Below are positions 8,489 to 16,716 of a stretch of DNA of 34,636 bases, piece by piece. A program made the translations under genes and the position numbers. Each line of letters begins with the position of its first letter. Position 1 is the first letter of the stretch. The notes beneath the pieces are model-generated. The model saw only the letters and a list, made by a program, of their open reading frames with translations, did not search any database and was not told the origin of the DNA. The stretch is taken from assembly GCA_021773405.1 (NCBI GenBank), contig JAJFKD010000035.1, positions 1 to 34,636 of the forward strand, written 5' to 3'. Source of the DNA: Porticoccus sp. (GTDB lineage Bacteria > Pseudomonadota > Gammaproteobacteria > Pseudomonadales > Porticoccaceae).

Positions 8489-9712
8489 TTAGGTTTTGAT
8501 CACAGACCAAAGGCCATTAGTTTCTGACGCTAATGAAAGGGTAGACAGTTTTTTAAGAGCATCATCAATTTCAAAATCTAGCTTGCATTGCCATTTATCG
8601 GCAAACCACTGTTCTATTTGCTGATCGAGTTGGTGGGAAGAAACAGGTTGATCATTAGATAGTAAAAAATAATAGGCCAGCATGGTTTCTTTACACTCAG
8701 ATTCCTCTGCATCATTAATTAAACGATAGAAAACACCGGCGTTGTTATCCAGCAGCTTAAAGTAGAGATTTTGGGTGAGTGCCTGGGTAAACCGTAATTT
8801 GCGGTTTTTGTAACTGGAAAACTGCTTCCATAAATAGCCTACAACCGCACCTAGGCCTGCTCCTAGAGCAATTAAGGCACTTTTATCCAGTTGTACCTGT
8901 TGTTCGTGGGTACCGAGCCAGTAGCCTAATAGTGAGCCTAATAAGACCAATGTAGCACCTAGCTTGGTGGTTAATACAATGCCGCCGCTAACCAATGCCG
9001 GAATGCCAATTAATAATTTGTCCATCAGCCTCATACCTACTTGGGTATTAGGAAAGAGCATCTCCACATCGGCCTGGGGTACATTCTGAAACAGTTTGAG
9101 CATGATTGAACCTGGTCGAGGAGAATCAGCTTGCGGATCTTGCGGCTCTTGTGTTCCGGCAGGTTGTTTAAAACGAATATAAAGCACAACTCGGTCATAG
9201 TTGATAAAACGTAATGGCTTTTTTAGTAAGCCAAAGCAATATTTAACGGTTTCTTCACGCTCCGTCATACCTCGGGAGTAAAGTAGCACCTCATCAAACT
9301 CATCTAGGTCTACCGATAAGCGAATTTTGAACATGGATTCACTTTCTAGCGCTTTTTGTAGCGCTTCACGATCAATAATTTCGTAGTTAGCGCTGTTGAG
9401 CAACTTAGCTAATAGCTCCGCTAGTGTTGGGTCTTGTGACTGTTGATTTTTTTGAGATTGTTTATCAGCAGTTAAATTGATTAAACGTGTATCGGCATCT
9501 GGATCATGAACGGCATAAAGGTCTTTGAGTTGTTCTTGAATACTGTGAAATTCGTGGTGAAAGTGCTGCTGTATATGATTAGCCTGTAATTTGAACTGTT
9601 GTTGCTGTTCTTGGTTCAGTTTTCCTTCAGCCAAGCACATTTCTAGAATGTCTTTTTTCCGAAAGGGAATAAAACGTAGTAATGGTGTTGAGGTGGGAAC
9701 ACTGGGGGGCAT
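8489..9712 (-). CDS. DUF3754 (TMEM143-type) membrane protein
   Basis: This 407-residue protein carries the DUF3754 signature near its N-terminus (RFIPFRKKDILEMCL, about 13-27), followed by a Gln/His-rich, probably helical region (about 33-65). A conserved central segment (about 108-230, including YSRGMTEREE and RFINYDRVVLYIRF) leads to two membrane stretches at about 233-266 and 279-296. The C-terminal 110 residues are soluble. The family is related to mitochondrial TMEM143 and has no established biochemical role. No signal peptide is seen, so both ends are probably cytoplasmic. The ribosome site is weak. It lies 138 bases upstream of the olsF-like gene on the same strand. Confidence 0.82.
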   Translation of the reverse strand: MPPSVPTSTPLLRFIPFRKKDILEMCLAEGKLNQEQQQQFKLQANHIQQHFHHEFHSIQEQLKDLYAVHDPDADTRLINLTADKQSQKNQQSQDPTLAELLAKLLNSANYEIIDREALQKALESESMFKIRLSVDLDEFDEVLLYSRGMTEREETVKYCFGLLKKPLRFINYDRVVLYIRFKQPAGTQEPQDPQADSPRPGSIMLKLFQNVPQADVEMLFPNTQVGMRLMDKLLIGIPALVSGGIVLTTKLGATLVLLGSLLGYWLGTHEQQVQLDKSALIALGAGLGAVVGYLWKQFSSYKNRKLRFTQALTQNLYFKLLDNNAGVFYRLINDAEESECKETMLAYYFLLSNDQPVSSHQLDQQIEQWFADKWQCKLDFEIDDALKKLSTLSLASETNGLWSVIKT

Positions 9713-9753
9713 TGGTGTTTATCTCATCTGAAAATATTAATGTAAAGGCCGGG

Positions 9754-10158
9754 TTATACTTTATCTGACCAAACAGCAAATTCATTGCCATTGGGGTCGC
9801 TAAAATGAAACCGCCTTCCACCAGGGAAGGTAAAGATAGGCTCAATAATGGTACCTTTGGCCTGTTCTATTTTAGATTGAGTTTGCTCTAAATCATTACT
9901 GTAAAAAACAGTCAGTGCACTGCCGTTTTTTGTAGAAGAGCATAAGTCCGATTGAAAAAAGCCGCCCCCGATACTTTCTTCGACCTTCTGATTGTTTTCA
10001 GCGTCAGTTAGAGTTTTATCGTGAGGTTGACTAAAGGCGGTATATTCAGGCCCATAGTCTACAAATGACCAGCTAAATACTTGGGTAAAAAATGTTTTAG
10101 TTGCTTCAATATTCTTGGCTGGAAATTCCAGGTAATTAATTTTTTCATGGAGATTCAT
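9754..10158 (-). CDS. VOC (glyoxalase/bleomycin-resistance fold) family protein
   Basis: This 134-residue single-domain protein has the paired beta-alpha-beta-beta-beta pattern of vicinal oxygen chelate proteins. The first half begins INYLEFPAKNIEATKTFF and the second ends GGRRFHFSDPNGNEFAVWS. The N-terminal metal position is Glu rather than His, as is common in the uncharacterised YdcI/CFP-30-like branch. The start codon overlaps the end of the upstream monooxygenase by 14 bases, so the two are very probably co-translated and may act on related substrates. The substrate cannot be deduced. Confidence 0.85.
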   Translation of the reverse strand: MNLHEKINYLEFPAKNIEATKTFFTQVFSWSFVDYGPEYTAFSQPHDKTLTDAENNQKVEESIGGGFFQSDLCSSTKNGSALTVFYSNDLEQTQSKIEQAKGTIIEPIFTFPGGRRFHFSDPNGNEFAVWSDKV

Positions 10159-11662
10159 TCCGTAACCTTTTTTTCTTTCTGAAGATCATAATGCCATCAT
10201 CTATGGGTGAATTTTGTAAATTTTCTTTATCCTTTTTGTAGTCTTGTGTATTCAACCAAGGTTCATGGCTTCCTTGCTTTGGATAAAGGTGAATACCTCG
10301 CTGGATATATCCAGGGGAAAAACTATCAATCCAGGGACGGGAGGGCATGTTTTTATCAGATTCTCTAAGTGTCGGTGTACATTGTTGTGTTTCAGTCGTA
10401 TCCATGTGATTGATTAATTTACAGGCGTATTCGGCGATTAAATCCACATGCAGTGTCCAAGATGCATTAATGTACCCAAAGATCGAGGCCATATTAGGTA
10501 CACCGGAATACATCATACCCTTATAGGTATAGGTCTTAGAAAAGTCGACATTTTTACCATCTACAGAAAATTCAGTGCCTCCCAATATTTCAATGTTAAA
10601 GCCCGTTGCGGTAACAATGATGTCAGCATCTACTTTGTCGCCAGATTGAAGTTGAATGCCCGTTTCAGTAAGACTATCTATTTGATCTGTGAGAACGGTC
10701 GCGTTATTTGATTGTATGGATTTGAAAAAGTCATTGTCGGGGATAAAGCAAAGGCGTTGATCCCAAGGGTTATAGGAAGGAGAAAAGTGGGTATCGATAT
10801 CGTAATTTTGGCCTAAAATTTTCTTGGTCATTTTCGAGATATAGCTTTTTATTTTTTCCGGATGAGTGCGGGTTAACCGATATAAATATTGTTGGCGGCC
10901 AATATTCTTCTTTCGAATTAACGCATATACCCATTTTAGCGGCAGAACTTTTTTCAGGAAGATTGCTATTTTATCTTTAGCCGGTAGAGACAAAATATAA
11001 GAAGGAGAACGTTGTAACATAGTGACATGCTGTGCTTTCTTTGCCAGTTCAGGCACTAATGTTATTGCTGTCGCTCCGGAACCAATGACGACTATTTTTT
11101 TGTTACTGTAATCCAGATCTTCTGGCCAGTGTTGGGGGTGGATGAGCGTTCCCTGAAACTTTTCTTTGCCCTTGAATTCAGGACGGTAACCTTCGTCATA
11201 GCGATAGTAGCCAGCACACATAAGTAAAAATTGGCATTGAATTTTTGTTATGGTCCCCGTTCGTTGACATTGAGCTGTGAGGGTCCATATGGCCTTCTCA
11301 CTTGACCACGAAGCAGTGGTTAATTTATGGCCATAGCGTATATGTTGGGTTATATCATTTTCTGATGCAGCTTCTTTTACATAATTGAGAATAGACGCAC
11401 CATCGGCCATGGTACGGTTGTCTTGCCACGGTTTAAATTGGTAACCCATGGTAAACATATCGCTATCTGAACGAATACCTGGGTAACGAAATAAATCCCA
11501 CGTCCCTCCCAGAGTGTTTCTACTTTCAAGAATAAGATAACGTTTGTTTGGGCACTTATTTTTCAAATGCCAGGCAGCCCCAATGCCTGATAATCCAGCA
11601 CCGACAATAACTATATCAACATATTCTGCTTCCATTGGAGGTAAAGTGTAGTTGTTCAACAT
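10145..11662 (-). CDS. Flavin-containing Baeyer-Villiger-type monooxygenase
   Basis: This class B flavoprotein has an N-terminal FAD-binding Rossmann motif (VIVGAGLSGIGAAWHL). An exact Baeyer-Villiger fingerprint FxGxxxHxxxWP follows (FQGTLIHPQHWP, about residues 169-180 from the chosen start), then a second NADPH-binding Rossmann motif (VVIGSGATAI). Such enzymes use NADPH and O2 to turn ketones into esters or lactones, or to oxidise heteroatoms. The natural substrate is unknown. The frame extends to a GTG at 11746, but the first 28 residues do not look like the family. I prefer ATG 11662, with ATG 11635 also possible. None has a clear ribosome site. A VOC gene overlaps the 3' end. Confidence 0.88.
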   Translation of the reverse strand: MLNNYTLPPMEAEYVDIVIVGAGLSGIGAAWHLKNKCPNKRYLILESRNTLGGTWDLFRYPGIRSDSDMFTMGYQFKPWQDNRTMADGASILNYVKEAASENDITQHIRYGHKLTTASWSSEKAIWTLTAQCQRTGTITKIQCQFLLMCAGYYRYDEGYRPEFKGKEKFQGTLIHPQHWPEDLDYSNKKIVVIGSGATAITLVPELAKKAQHVTMLQRSPSYILSLPAKDKIAIFLKKVLPLKWVYALIRKKNIGRQQYLYRLTRTHPEKIKSYISKMTKKILGQNYDIDTHFSPSYNPWDQRLCFIPDNDFFKSIQSNNATVLTDQIDSLTETGIQLQSGDKVDADIIVTATGFNIEILGGTEFSVDGKNVDFSKTYTYKGMMYSGVPNMASIFGYINASWTLHVDLIAEYACKLINHMDTTETQQCTPTLRESDKNMPSRPWIDSFSPGYIQRGIHLYPKQGSHEPWLNTQDYKKDKENLQNSPIDDGIMIFRKKKRLRNESP

Positions 11663-11824
11663 TTTTCTGTCATGAAAAAAGAGGTTGTTAGGAAATAGGG
11701 AGAAATGTTCTTGACCGATCAGGCAATTATCCAGTTTACTTCGCACTTTCTGACCAGGCTTAGATTACTTCGGCCAAGGGGATAGCTTTAATCTTTTAAT
11801 ATTAAGAACATCTAGGGAGTAAAA

Positions 11825-12796
11825 ATGCGCTTTATATTCGTTTTATCAGCATTGTTGGTTTTATCAGCTTGTGCACCGGTTAAACAAGCAGACGATGTAG
11901 CACCTACCGTTAAAAAAAGTGGGTTTATGGGACTTTCCAAGACCAAGGATGTTGAAGTGAGTGGTACTAAAGCAGTTCAGGGCGAGAGCCGTGCTGTCGT
12001 GCCTTACTTTCGTGTAGCATACTATACGGAAAACAACCCCGGCGGATTTACTGGTAATGGTGGTGACAAAGTCATTATTAAATCTAAGCTGGTGGGGGTA
12101 GATAATGAAGCGCTACAGCGTATTACTGATCAGGCCTATAAGAATTTTGTGGCACAAATGAAACAAAAAGGCATTGAGGTACTTCCCGCTTCATCCCTGA
12201 AAAAATCAGTTACCTATCAGAAGTTTAAGGGGCAGACCCTGTACAAGGATAAGGCATTATTTGGGCCAGATGCTGTTTATGTCACGCCTTCTGGAATGAA
12301 AGCCTCCGATACTAAAATTACCCGTGGTTTGGAAATTAGTAACATCATGAAAGAGATGAATGCGTCTCTAATGGATGTGACTCTGTATGTTACGTACTTA
12401 AGCCAGCGAGTAGAATCAACGCTTCGGGTTGTAACAGGTATTAGTATTGGACAAACGACAACAGTGACTCCAGGGTCTGTCATGCAGTTCTACGGTTTGG
12501 AATCGTCTAAATGTGTTGGTTACTGCCCGAATACAGTTGCTAATGCTAGATTAGGCCAACCTGTGTACAAAACAGAGCAGGTGGGCGAATTGCGTGAAAC
12601 AACTACATCAGGTGATAAAGCTGGTGATATAGCCGTTGCGGCACTAACTTGGTTAACACCTGGAAAAAATGCTCAATACAACAGCACTAACCGATATGAA
12701 CTTCATGCTGATTCGGCTAAATATGAGAAGGTTGTAACTGAAACGCTTAAGGACGCCACGGGTAAGCTAGTGGCTTCACTAACAAGTGGGCAGTAA
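11825..12796 (+). CDS. Putative lipoprotein of unknown family, paralogue 1
   Basis: This 323-residue protein has a short lipoprotein signal (lipobox LSAC, lipid-modified Cys16), followed by a low-complexity linker and a globular region from about residue 58. It shares with the next gene the blocks VVPYFRV, LQRITDQ, TYQKF, EISNI..EMNAS, MDVTLYVT, QFYGL, GYCPN and YELHAD. The two cysteines in the SSKCVGYCPN segment are conserved and could form a disulfide in the periplasm. The residue after the lipidated Cys is Ala, so outer-membrane sorting is expected under the +2 rule. The ribosome site AGGGAG is clear. I do not recognise the family and assign no function. Confidence 0.82.
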   Translation: MRFIFVLSALLVLSACAPVKQADDVAPTVKKSGFMGLSKTKDVEVSGTKAVQGESRAVVPYFRVAYYTENNPGGFTGNGGDKVIIKSKLVGVDNEALQRITDQAYKNFVAQMKQKGIEVLPASSLKKSVTYQKFKGQTLYKDKALFGPDAVYVTPSGMKASDTKITRGLEISNIMKEMNASLMDVTLYVTYLSQRVESTLRVVTGISIGQTTTVTPGSVMQFYGLESSKCVGYCPNTVANARLGQPVYKTEQVGELRETTTSGDKAGDIAVAALTWLTPGKNAQYNSTNRYELHADSAKYEKVVTETLKDATGKLVASLTSGQ

Positions 12797-12872
12797 TAAA
12801 AAAATGGGGCTGATTTAGATTTTCTGATTGGCCAGCATCACAATTAGGAAGTGTCAAATTTAGGGAATAGGA

Positions 12873-13979
12873 ATGCGTGTTATACCGATGCTGGTTGTAT
12901 TGCTGGCATTATCAGGATGTTGGCCATTTCAAAAAGAGACTGCTGCACCTATTGTTGAGATTGGGGCAGCCCATGAAACTGTGGCTGAAATTAGCCATAA
13001 AAATAATGACTCGTTGTCCGTTCCGGACGTCAGTGTTGTAAAAGTCTCAGGTGTAAAGATCTCTGGCAGCGCAGAGGTAGTTCGTAGTGAAGAACCTGTT
13101 GTGGTTCCATATTTTCGAGTGTTTTTTTTTACTAAAAACAGCCCACCTGAATTAGATGACGATAGTGAAAAAAATGTGGCTGTTGATGCCAGATTAATTG
13201 GTGTCACGGATGAGACCTTACAGCGTATTACCGATCAGGTTTATAGCACTTTTGTCGAAGGGTTAAAGCATCAGGGTATAAATGTATTGCCGATGCTGTC
13301 ACTTGAGATCTCGCCCACGTATCAAAAATTTATGAACTCAGAAGTTCAGTTTAAACAAACACCACCATCAGGCTTGGAGGCTACTCATGTAGTGCCGACT
13401 GGTCTAAAGGTATCCGATCCTAATCGTTCTTTAGATGGCGGTTATTTAGATATAGGCTATGCCGGTTGGGAATATGGAGATATCGGAAATCAAGTTAAAA
13501 AAAACAGGGGTAAGGAAATAAGTAATATTCTCAATGAAATGAATGCTTCGGTTATGGATGTGACCTTATATGTTACCCACACAAGGCAACAAATTAAGTC
13601 TACATTGAAGGTGGTGACAGATATTGTGGTTGAGCCGATGATAAGGGTGAGAGCCGGTTCCAGAATACAGTTTTATGGGCTTAAGGCCTCTAGGTGTGAA
13701 GGTTATTGCCCTAACCCTGTGGTGAATATTGTATTGGATCAGTCTCTACAAAGCAGCAGTGAAGTGGGCGATATGAAGGTGATTATAAAGTCTTCAGATA
13801 AAGCTGGAGGTTTTGTGGAAAAGACAATTAGCTGGCTTACTCTGGGCTCAAGTGAAAATCGAGCAGATATCGATCATTATGAATTACATGCAGATGAACA
13901 ACAGTACCAGGAGGGCGTAACTGAAGTATTGAATAAAGCGACCAATAAGTTGGTAGCAGGTTTAGCTTCAGTACGTTGA
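12873..13979 (+). CDS. Putative lipoprotein of unknown family, paralogue 2
   Basis: This 368-residue protein is a tandem paralogue of the preceding gene, 76 bases downstream on the same strand. It has a lipobox LSGC (Cys17) and the same conserved blocks in the same order, including the paired cysteines (SRCEGYCPN). It differs by a longer linker after the lipobox and by an insertion of about 25 residues rich in Gly and Tyr before the EISNI block (about 190-212). The divergence suggests an old duplication with separate roles. The paired copies could form a heteromeric complex, but nothing in the sequence proves that. The function is unknown. Confidence 0.82.
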   Translation: MRVIPMLVVLLALSGCWPFQKETAAPIVEIGAAHETVAEISHKNNDSLSVPDVSVVKVSGVKISGSAEVVRSEEPVVVPYFRVFFFTKNSPPELDDDSEKNVAVDARLIGVTDETLQRITDQVYSTFVEGLKHQGINVLPMLSLEISPTYQKFMNSEVQFKQTPPSGLEATHVVPTGLKVSDPNRSLDGGYLDIGYAGWEYGDIGNQVKKNRGKEISNILNEMNASVMDVTLYVTHTRQQIKSTLKVVTDIVVEPMIRVRAGSRIQFYGLKASRCEGYCPNPVVNIVLDQSLQSSSEVGDMKVIIKSSDKAGGFVEKTISWLTLGSSENRADIDHYELHADEQQYQEGVTEVLNKATNKLVAGLASVR

Positions 13980-14056
13980 TATAGCTTTATGTACGGTAGT
14001 TTATATATGACTTCGTGTTGGCGAGGTAGCTTAGATAGCTATCAACATGAGTTTTA

Positions 14057-14941
14057 TCACCAAAGATAACCACCAGTAGCCTGAATAGGCTGTTGATTCC
14101 CCGTTTTACTTATCCAGGCCGCAATAGCGCATTCTGTGCAAAGGTTTAAATCTAATTCCCCCTGCCAATTAAGAGGCCGATTTTCCTCATCAACTACTGA
14201 TGCAACCGGGTAGGGTAACGATATTAGGTTTGTAACAACAAAATCATGATGAAGCGTTTTTCCTTTATTTTCCCCCAAGGGCACATCAGTTTTTTGATTC
14301 ATTGCCAGTAGCGCCACATTCAGTGTTAGCTGGCTGGATGAAGTGGAGCGGTATATTTTTGTGCCGGCTGCACCCGGGCGCATAAAATTGGCATCAAATA
14401 AATTTTTTTTATCCAGCATTGTCACTTCTAGCGAGAGCTCTCCCACATCTTTATGTGTTCTGTTGGGTATGGGGTTGCGGTTAAACCAGCCACGCCATTC
14501 TAATCCATTCAAAATAAAACCAGGTGTGTAAACACCATTTACATAACGTAACTGGCGGTAGGTTCGTTGTCGTAAACTGTTTTCTCGTGAAGAAAATGGA
14601 TCTCTCCAACCTAAGCTGTTCCAATAATCCACATGGAAAGCAATGGGAATAACACTTACCCATAAATCGGGAGAGTTTTTCAAGTTGCTCAACCAACGAT
14701 CTGCTGGGGGGCAACTACTACAGCCTTCAGAGGTGAACAACTCTAACATTTGAGTTTGTTTAGGGCCGCTTGAAAAATGCCATTTTTTTATTTCATTAGC
14801 AGGTAATTGGGTTTCTGATGCATACCCTTTTGAAACAAAATAGAGCATGAGGAAGAAAGTAAAAAACCACAACAAGAAGTTATTTTTCTTTTGCGGGTAG
14901 GAACCTATTCTTATTTTGATCAGTGGTTTAGTTGCTGTCAT
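14057..14941 (-). CDS. DUF1223 thioredoxin-fold protein, exported
   Basis: This 294-residue protein has a long positively charged N-terminus, a hydrophobic segment at about 22-40 and a probable cleavage site near YASE. The mature part opens with LELFTSEGCSSCPPADRWL, a CSSC redox-like motif at 74-77 in a thioredoxin-like fold typical of DUF1223. Later motifs are HVDYWNSLGWRDPFS and YTPGFILNG. The family has no firm function; a periplasmic redox or copper-related role is speculative. The ATG at 14941 has no ribosome site and lies only about 15 bases from a strong hairpin, so the true start may be further inside, for example a TTG codon just before the hydrophobic segment. Confidence 0.85.
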   Translation of the reverse strand: MTATKPLIKIRIGSYPQKKNNFLLWFFTFFLMLYFVSKGYASETQLPANEIKKWHFSSGPKQTQMLELFTSEGCSSCPPADRWLSNLKNSPDLWVSVIPIAFHVDYWNSLGWRDPFSSRENSLRQRTYRQLRYVNGVYTPGFILNGLEWRGWFNRNPIPNRTHKDVGELSLEVTMLDKKNLFDANFMRPGAAGTKIYRSTSSSQLTLNVALLAMNQKTDVPLGENKGKTLHHDFVVTNLISLPYPVASVVDEENRPLNWQGELDLNLCTECAIAAWISKTGNQQPIQATGGYLW

Positions 14942-14956
14942 TTTAAGCTGTAAAAT

Positions 14957-14997
14957 CTGTTGTAGTGGAACGTTGGAGTATCATTCCACTACAACAG
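14957..14997. repeat. Perfect 14-bp inverted repeat
   Basis: CTGTTGTAGTGGAA (14957-14970) is repeated in inverted form as TTCCACTACAACAG (14984-14997) around a 13-base loop. It lies between the GFA gene and the DUF1223 start, both on the minus strand. On that strand the stem is followed by ATTTTA, a poor T run. It could be a weak terminator for the upstream pair, an operator, or a 5' leader hairpin of the DUF1223 message. Confidence 0.85.
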
Positions 14998-15128
14998 TTC
15001 CCTCAGGTTAAATTAAGACCGTGGAATAATAGGAAAGAGAAATAATAAGAACATGAGATAAAGAGTTTTTCTAAAAAAGGATAAAAGTATTACTTTTTTG
15101 ATAATTCACTTTATTTTGGCAACTCACT

Positions 15129-15542
15129 CTATTTAGGTAACTTAGAGTATTTTGGTAACTCACTAGCTTCTTTATACCATGGGGCATCAGAGTCACAAAA
15201 AATATTCTGTGAAGGCCGTATTCCAGGGTCGGTATCTAGAGTGCCAGCAGGTACAACAATGGCCTTTTTGCTCTTACCTAGCCATGGAAGGGAGGAGCCA
15301 CAATTTTTACAAAAAGCAGTGGCAAAATGTTTGGTTTCCTCGGGAATATAGCTTCCAACTAATTCTTCTCCCGATATCCATTTAAAATGCTCAATGGCAA
15401 TAATGATATTGGCTGCGTGGGCACTGCCAGTAAATTTTCGGCAACGACTGCAATGGCAGTATTGAAAAATACCTAAATTACCTGAGACTTCGTAGCTAAC
15501 TTTGCCACATAAACAACTGCCACTGCTGGATTGATTGCTCAT
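15129..15542 (-). CDS. GFA family zinc protein
   Basis: This 137-residue protein carries the GFA/CENP-V cysteine pattern: CLC at 10-12, CHCSRC at 29-34 and CKNC at 78-81. These are the zinc ligands of the fold first described in glutathione-dependent formaldehyde-activating enzyme. Many members do not act on formaldehyde, so the substrate is open. A good AGGAG site lies before the ATG. It follows the M90 peptidase gene after 44 bases and is probably co-transcribed with it. A hairpin follows beyond its 3' end. Confidence 0.88.
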   Translation of the reverse strand: MSNQSSSGSCLCGKVSYEVSGNLGIFQYCHCSRCRKFTGSAHAANIIIAIEHFKWISGEELVGSYIPEETKHFATAFCKNCGSSLPWLGKSKKAIVVPAGTLDTDPGIRPSQNIFCDSDAPWYKEASELPKYSKLPK

Positions 15543-15586
15543 TGTGATTTTCTCCTAGGTAAAAAATAGGTGGGAAAACGATAGTT

Positions 15587-16447
15587 TTATTGATGCCACT
15601 GTCTGGGGTCTGCTTGATAGTATATGCGCAGTTCCTCGTAGAGATCTTGATGTTTAAGGTATAACTGCTTGGGTTTTTCAAAAAATGCTTCTGTAGCTAC
15701 GGCAAAAAATTCAGCGGGATTAGTTGCACCGTAATGGTCCATCACTGTTTTATGACGTCGAAAACAAGCTTTTTGGAGGTTCTCGAATTCTTCAGATAAC
15801 ACTTTAGACCAGGCGCCGTAGGTGTTGCGGCGAAGTGGAGGTGCACCGTTAGTTGAACCTGAGTGAGAGTCTAATTGGTGAGCGAATTCATGTAACACCA
15901 CATTTTGACCATCGGTAAAATCAGAGGCACCTTCAACAACATCATCCCACGATAGAACGACTTTTCCATTGCTCCAGGACTCCCCTGAAAGGTTGTGTGA
16001 AGCAACGGATACCGTACCATCTGATTGTTGCTGTTCTCGCTCGGTACGAAAAGCACCGGGGTATACAAGCACAGAATAAAGTTTGGGGTAGACAGCCGTT
16101 TTTGGATGGTTAAGTAGTAATAAGCAGGCTTCAGCCGCGATGGTCACTTTCATGTTATCGGTAATCGTTAAACCTGCGCAGCCTACAAACCTTTTTTTGG
16201 TGATAAAGAGTTGAATTAATTTTTGTAGTCTTATTTTTTCCTCGGTAGCAAGGGATGAATAAATTGGTAAATTCGCTGTTAAAAGAGAGTCCCACTCCTT
16301 AGGGAAGGGCTTACTTTTAATCCAGTTATTTCGCCATTTGGTAAAATTAAATGCGATATAGACAAATAAAATAATAAATAGAAGGAGTAGGGCAGAAATA
16401 ATATCGCTACTGCTGACATTTATTGTTTCCGGTAAAAAGTTAGTCAC
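15587..16447 (-). CDS. MtfA-like M90 zinc metallopeptidase with N-terminal membrane anchor
   Basis: This 286-residue protein contains the zinc-binding HEFAH motif (186-190), followed by QLDSHSGSTNGAP. The downstream helix ATEAFFEKP supplies the third glutamate ligand; both are typical of MtfA/M90. E. coli MtfA is cytosolic and interacts with the Mlc repressor. This protein adds a hydrophobic N-terminal helix (about 15-34) followed by KWRNNWIKSK, so it is probably anchored in the inner membrane with the catalytic domain in the cytoplasm. No Mlc or glucose PTS gene is visible nearby. The ATG at 16447 has no strong ribosome site. Confidence 0.86.
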   Translation of the reverse strand: MTNFLPETINVSSSDIISALLLLFIILFVYIAFNFTKWRNNWIKSKPFPKEWDSLLTANLPIYSSLATEEKIRLQKLIQLFITKKRFVGCAGLTITDNMKVTIAAEACLLLLNHPKTAVYPKLYSVLVYPGAFRTEREQQQSDGTVSVASHNLSGESWSNGKVVLSWDDVVEGASDFTDGQNVVLHEFAHQLDSHSGSTNGAPPLRRNTYGAWSKVLSEEFENLQKACFRRHKTVMDHYGATNPAEFFAVATEAFFEKPKQLYLKHQDLYEELRIYYQADPRQWHQ

Positions 16448-16716
16448 AAAAAAGTTTCCTACTATTTTTAGGCTATGTATTCAGCTTGCGTGTTTAATTA
16501 AGAGCTATTTATTTCTAGTTGTAATCATACAAACAGATCAAGAATTCTTAAAACTTTATCATCAAATCTGGTGGTTATTCTTTAACTTCATAGGCTTCTA
16601 TTTTATTTGAGGGATGATTGCCTTTATGCCAACTGTTCTTATGTTAAAATCGCGGCCTCAAGGCATACACATAAACTAGCCTAATCATAGTCTAACCACC
16701 GCGACACTAAACCACC

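Noticed and set aside
16600..16716. Promoter ahead of the FAD-dependent dehydrogenase (TTGCCT, 16 bases, TATGTT)
   Set aside because: Only four of six matches at each box; it is plausible by position but too weak to list as a feature.
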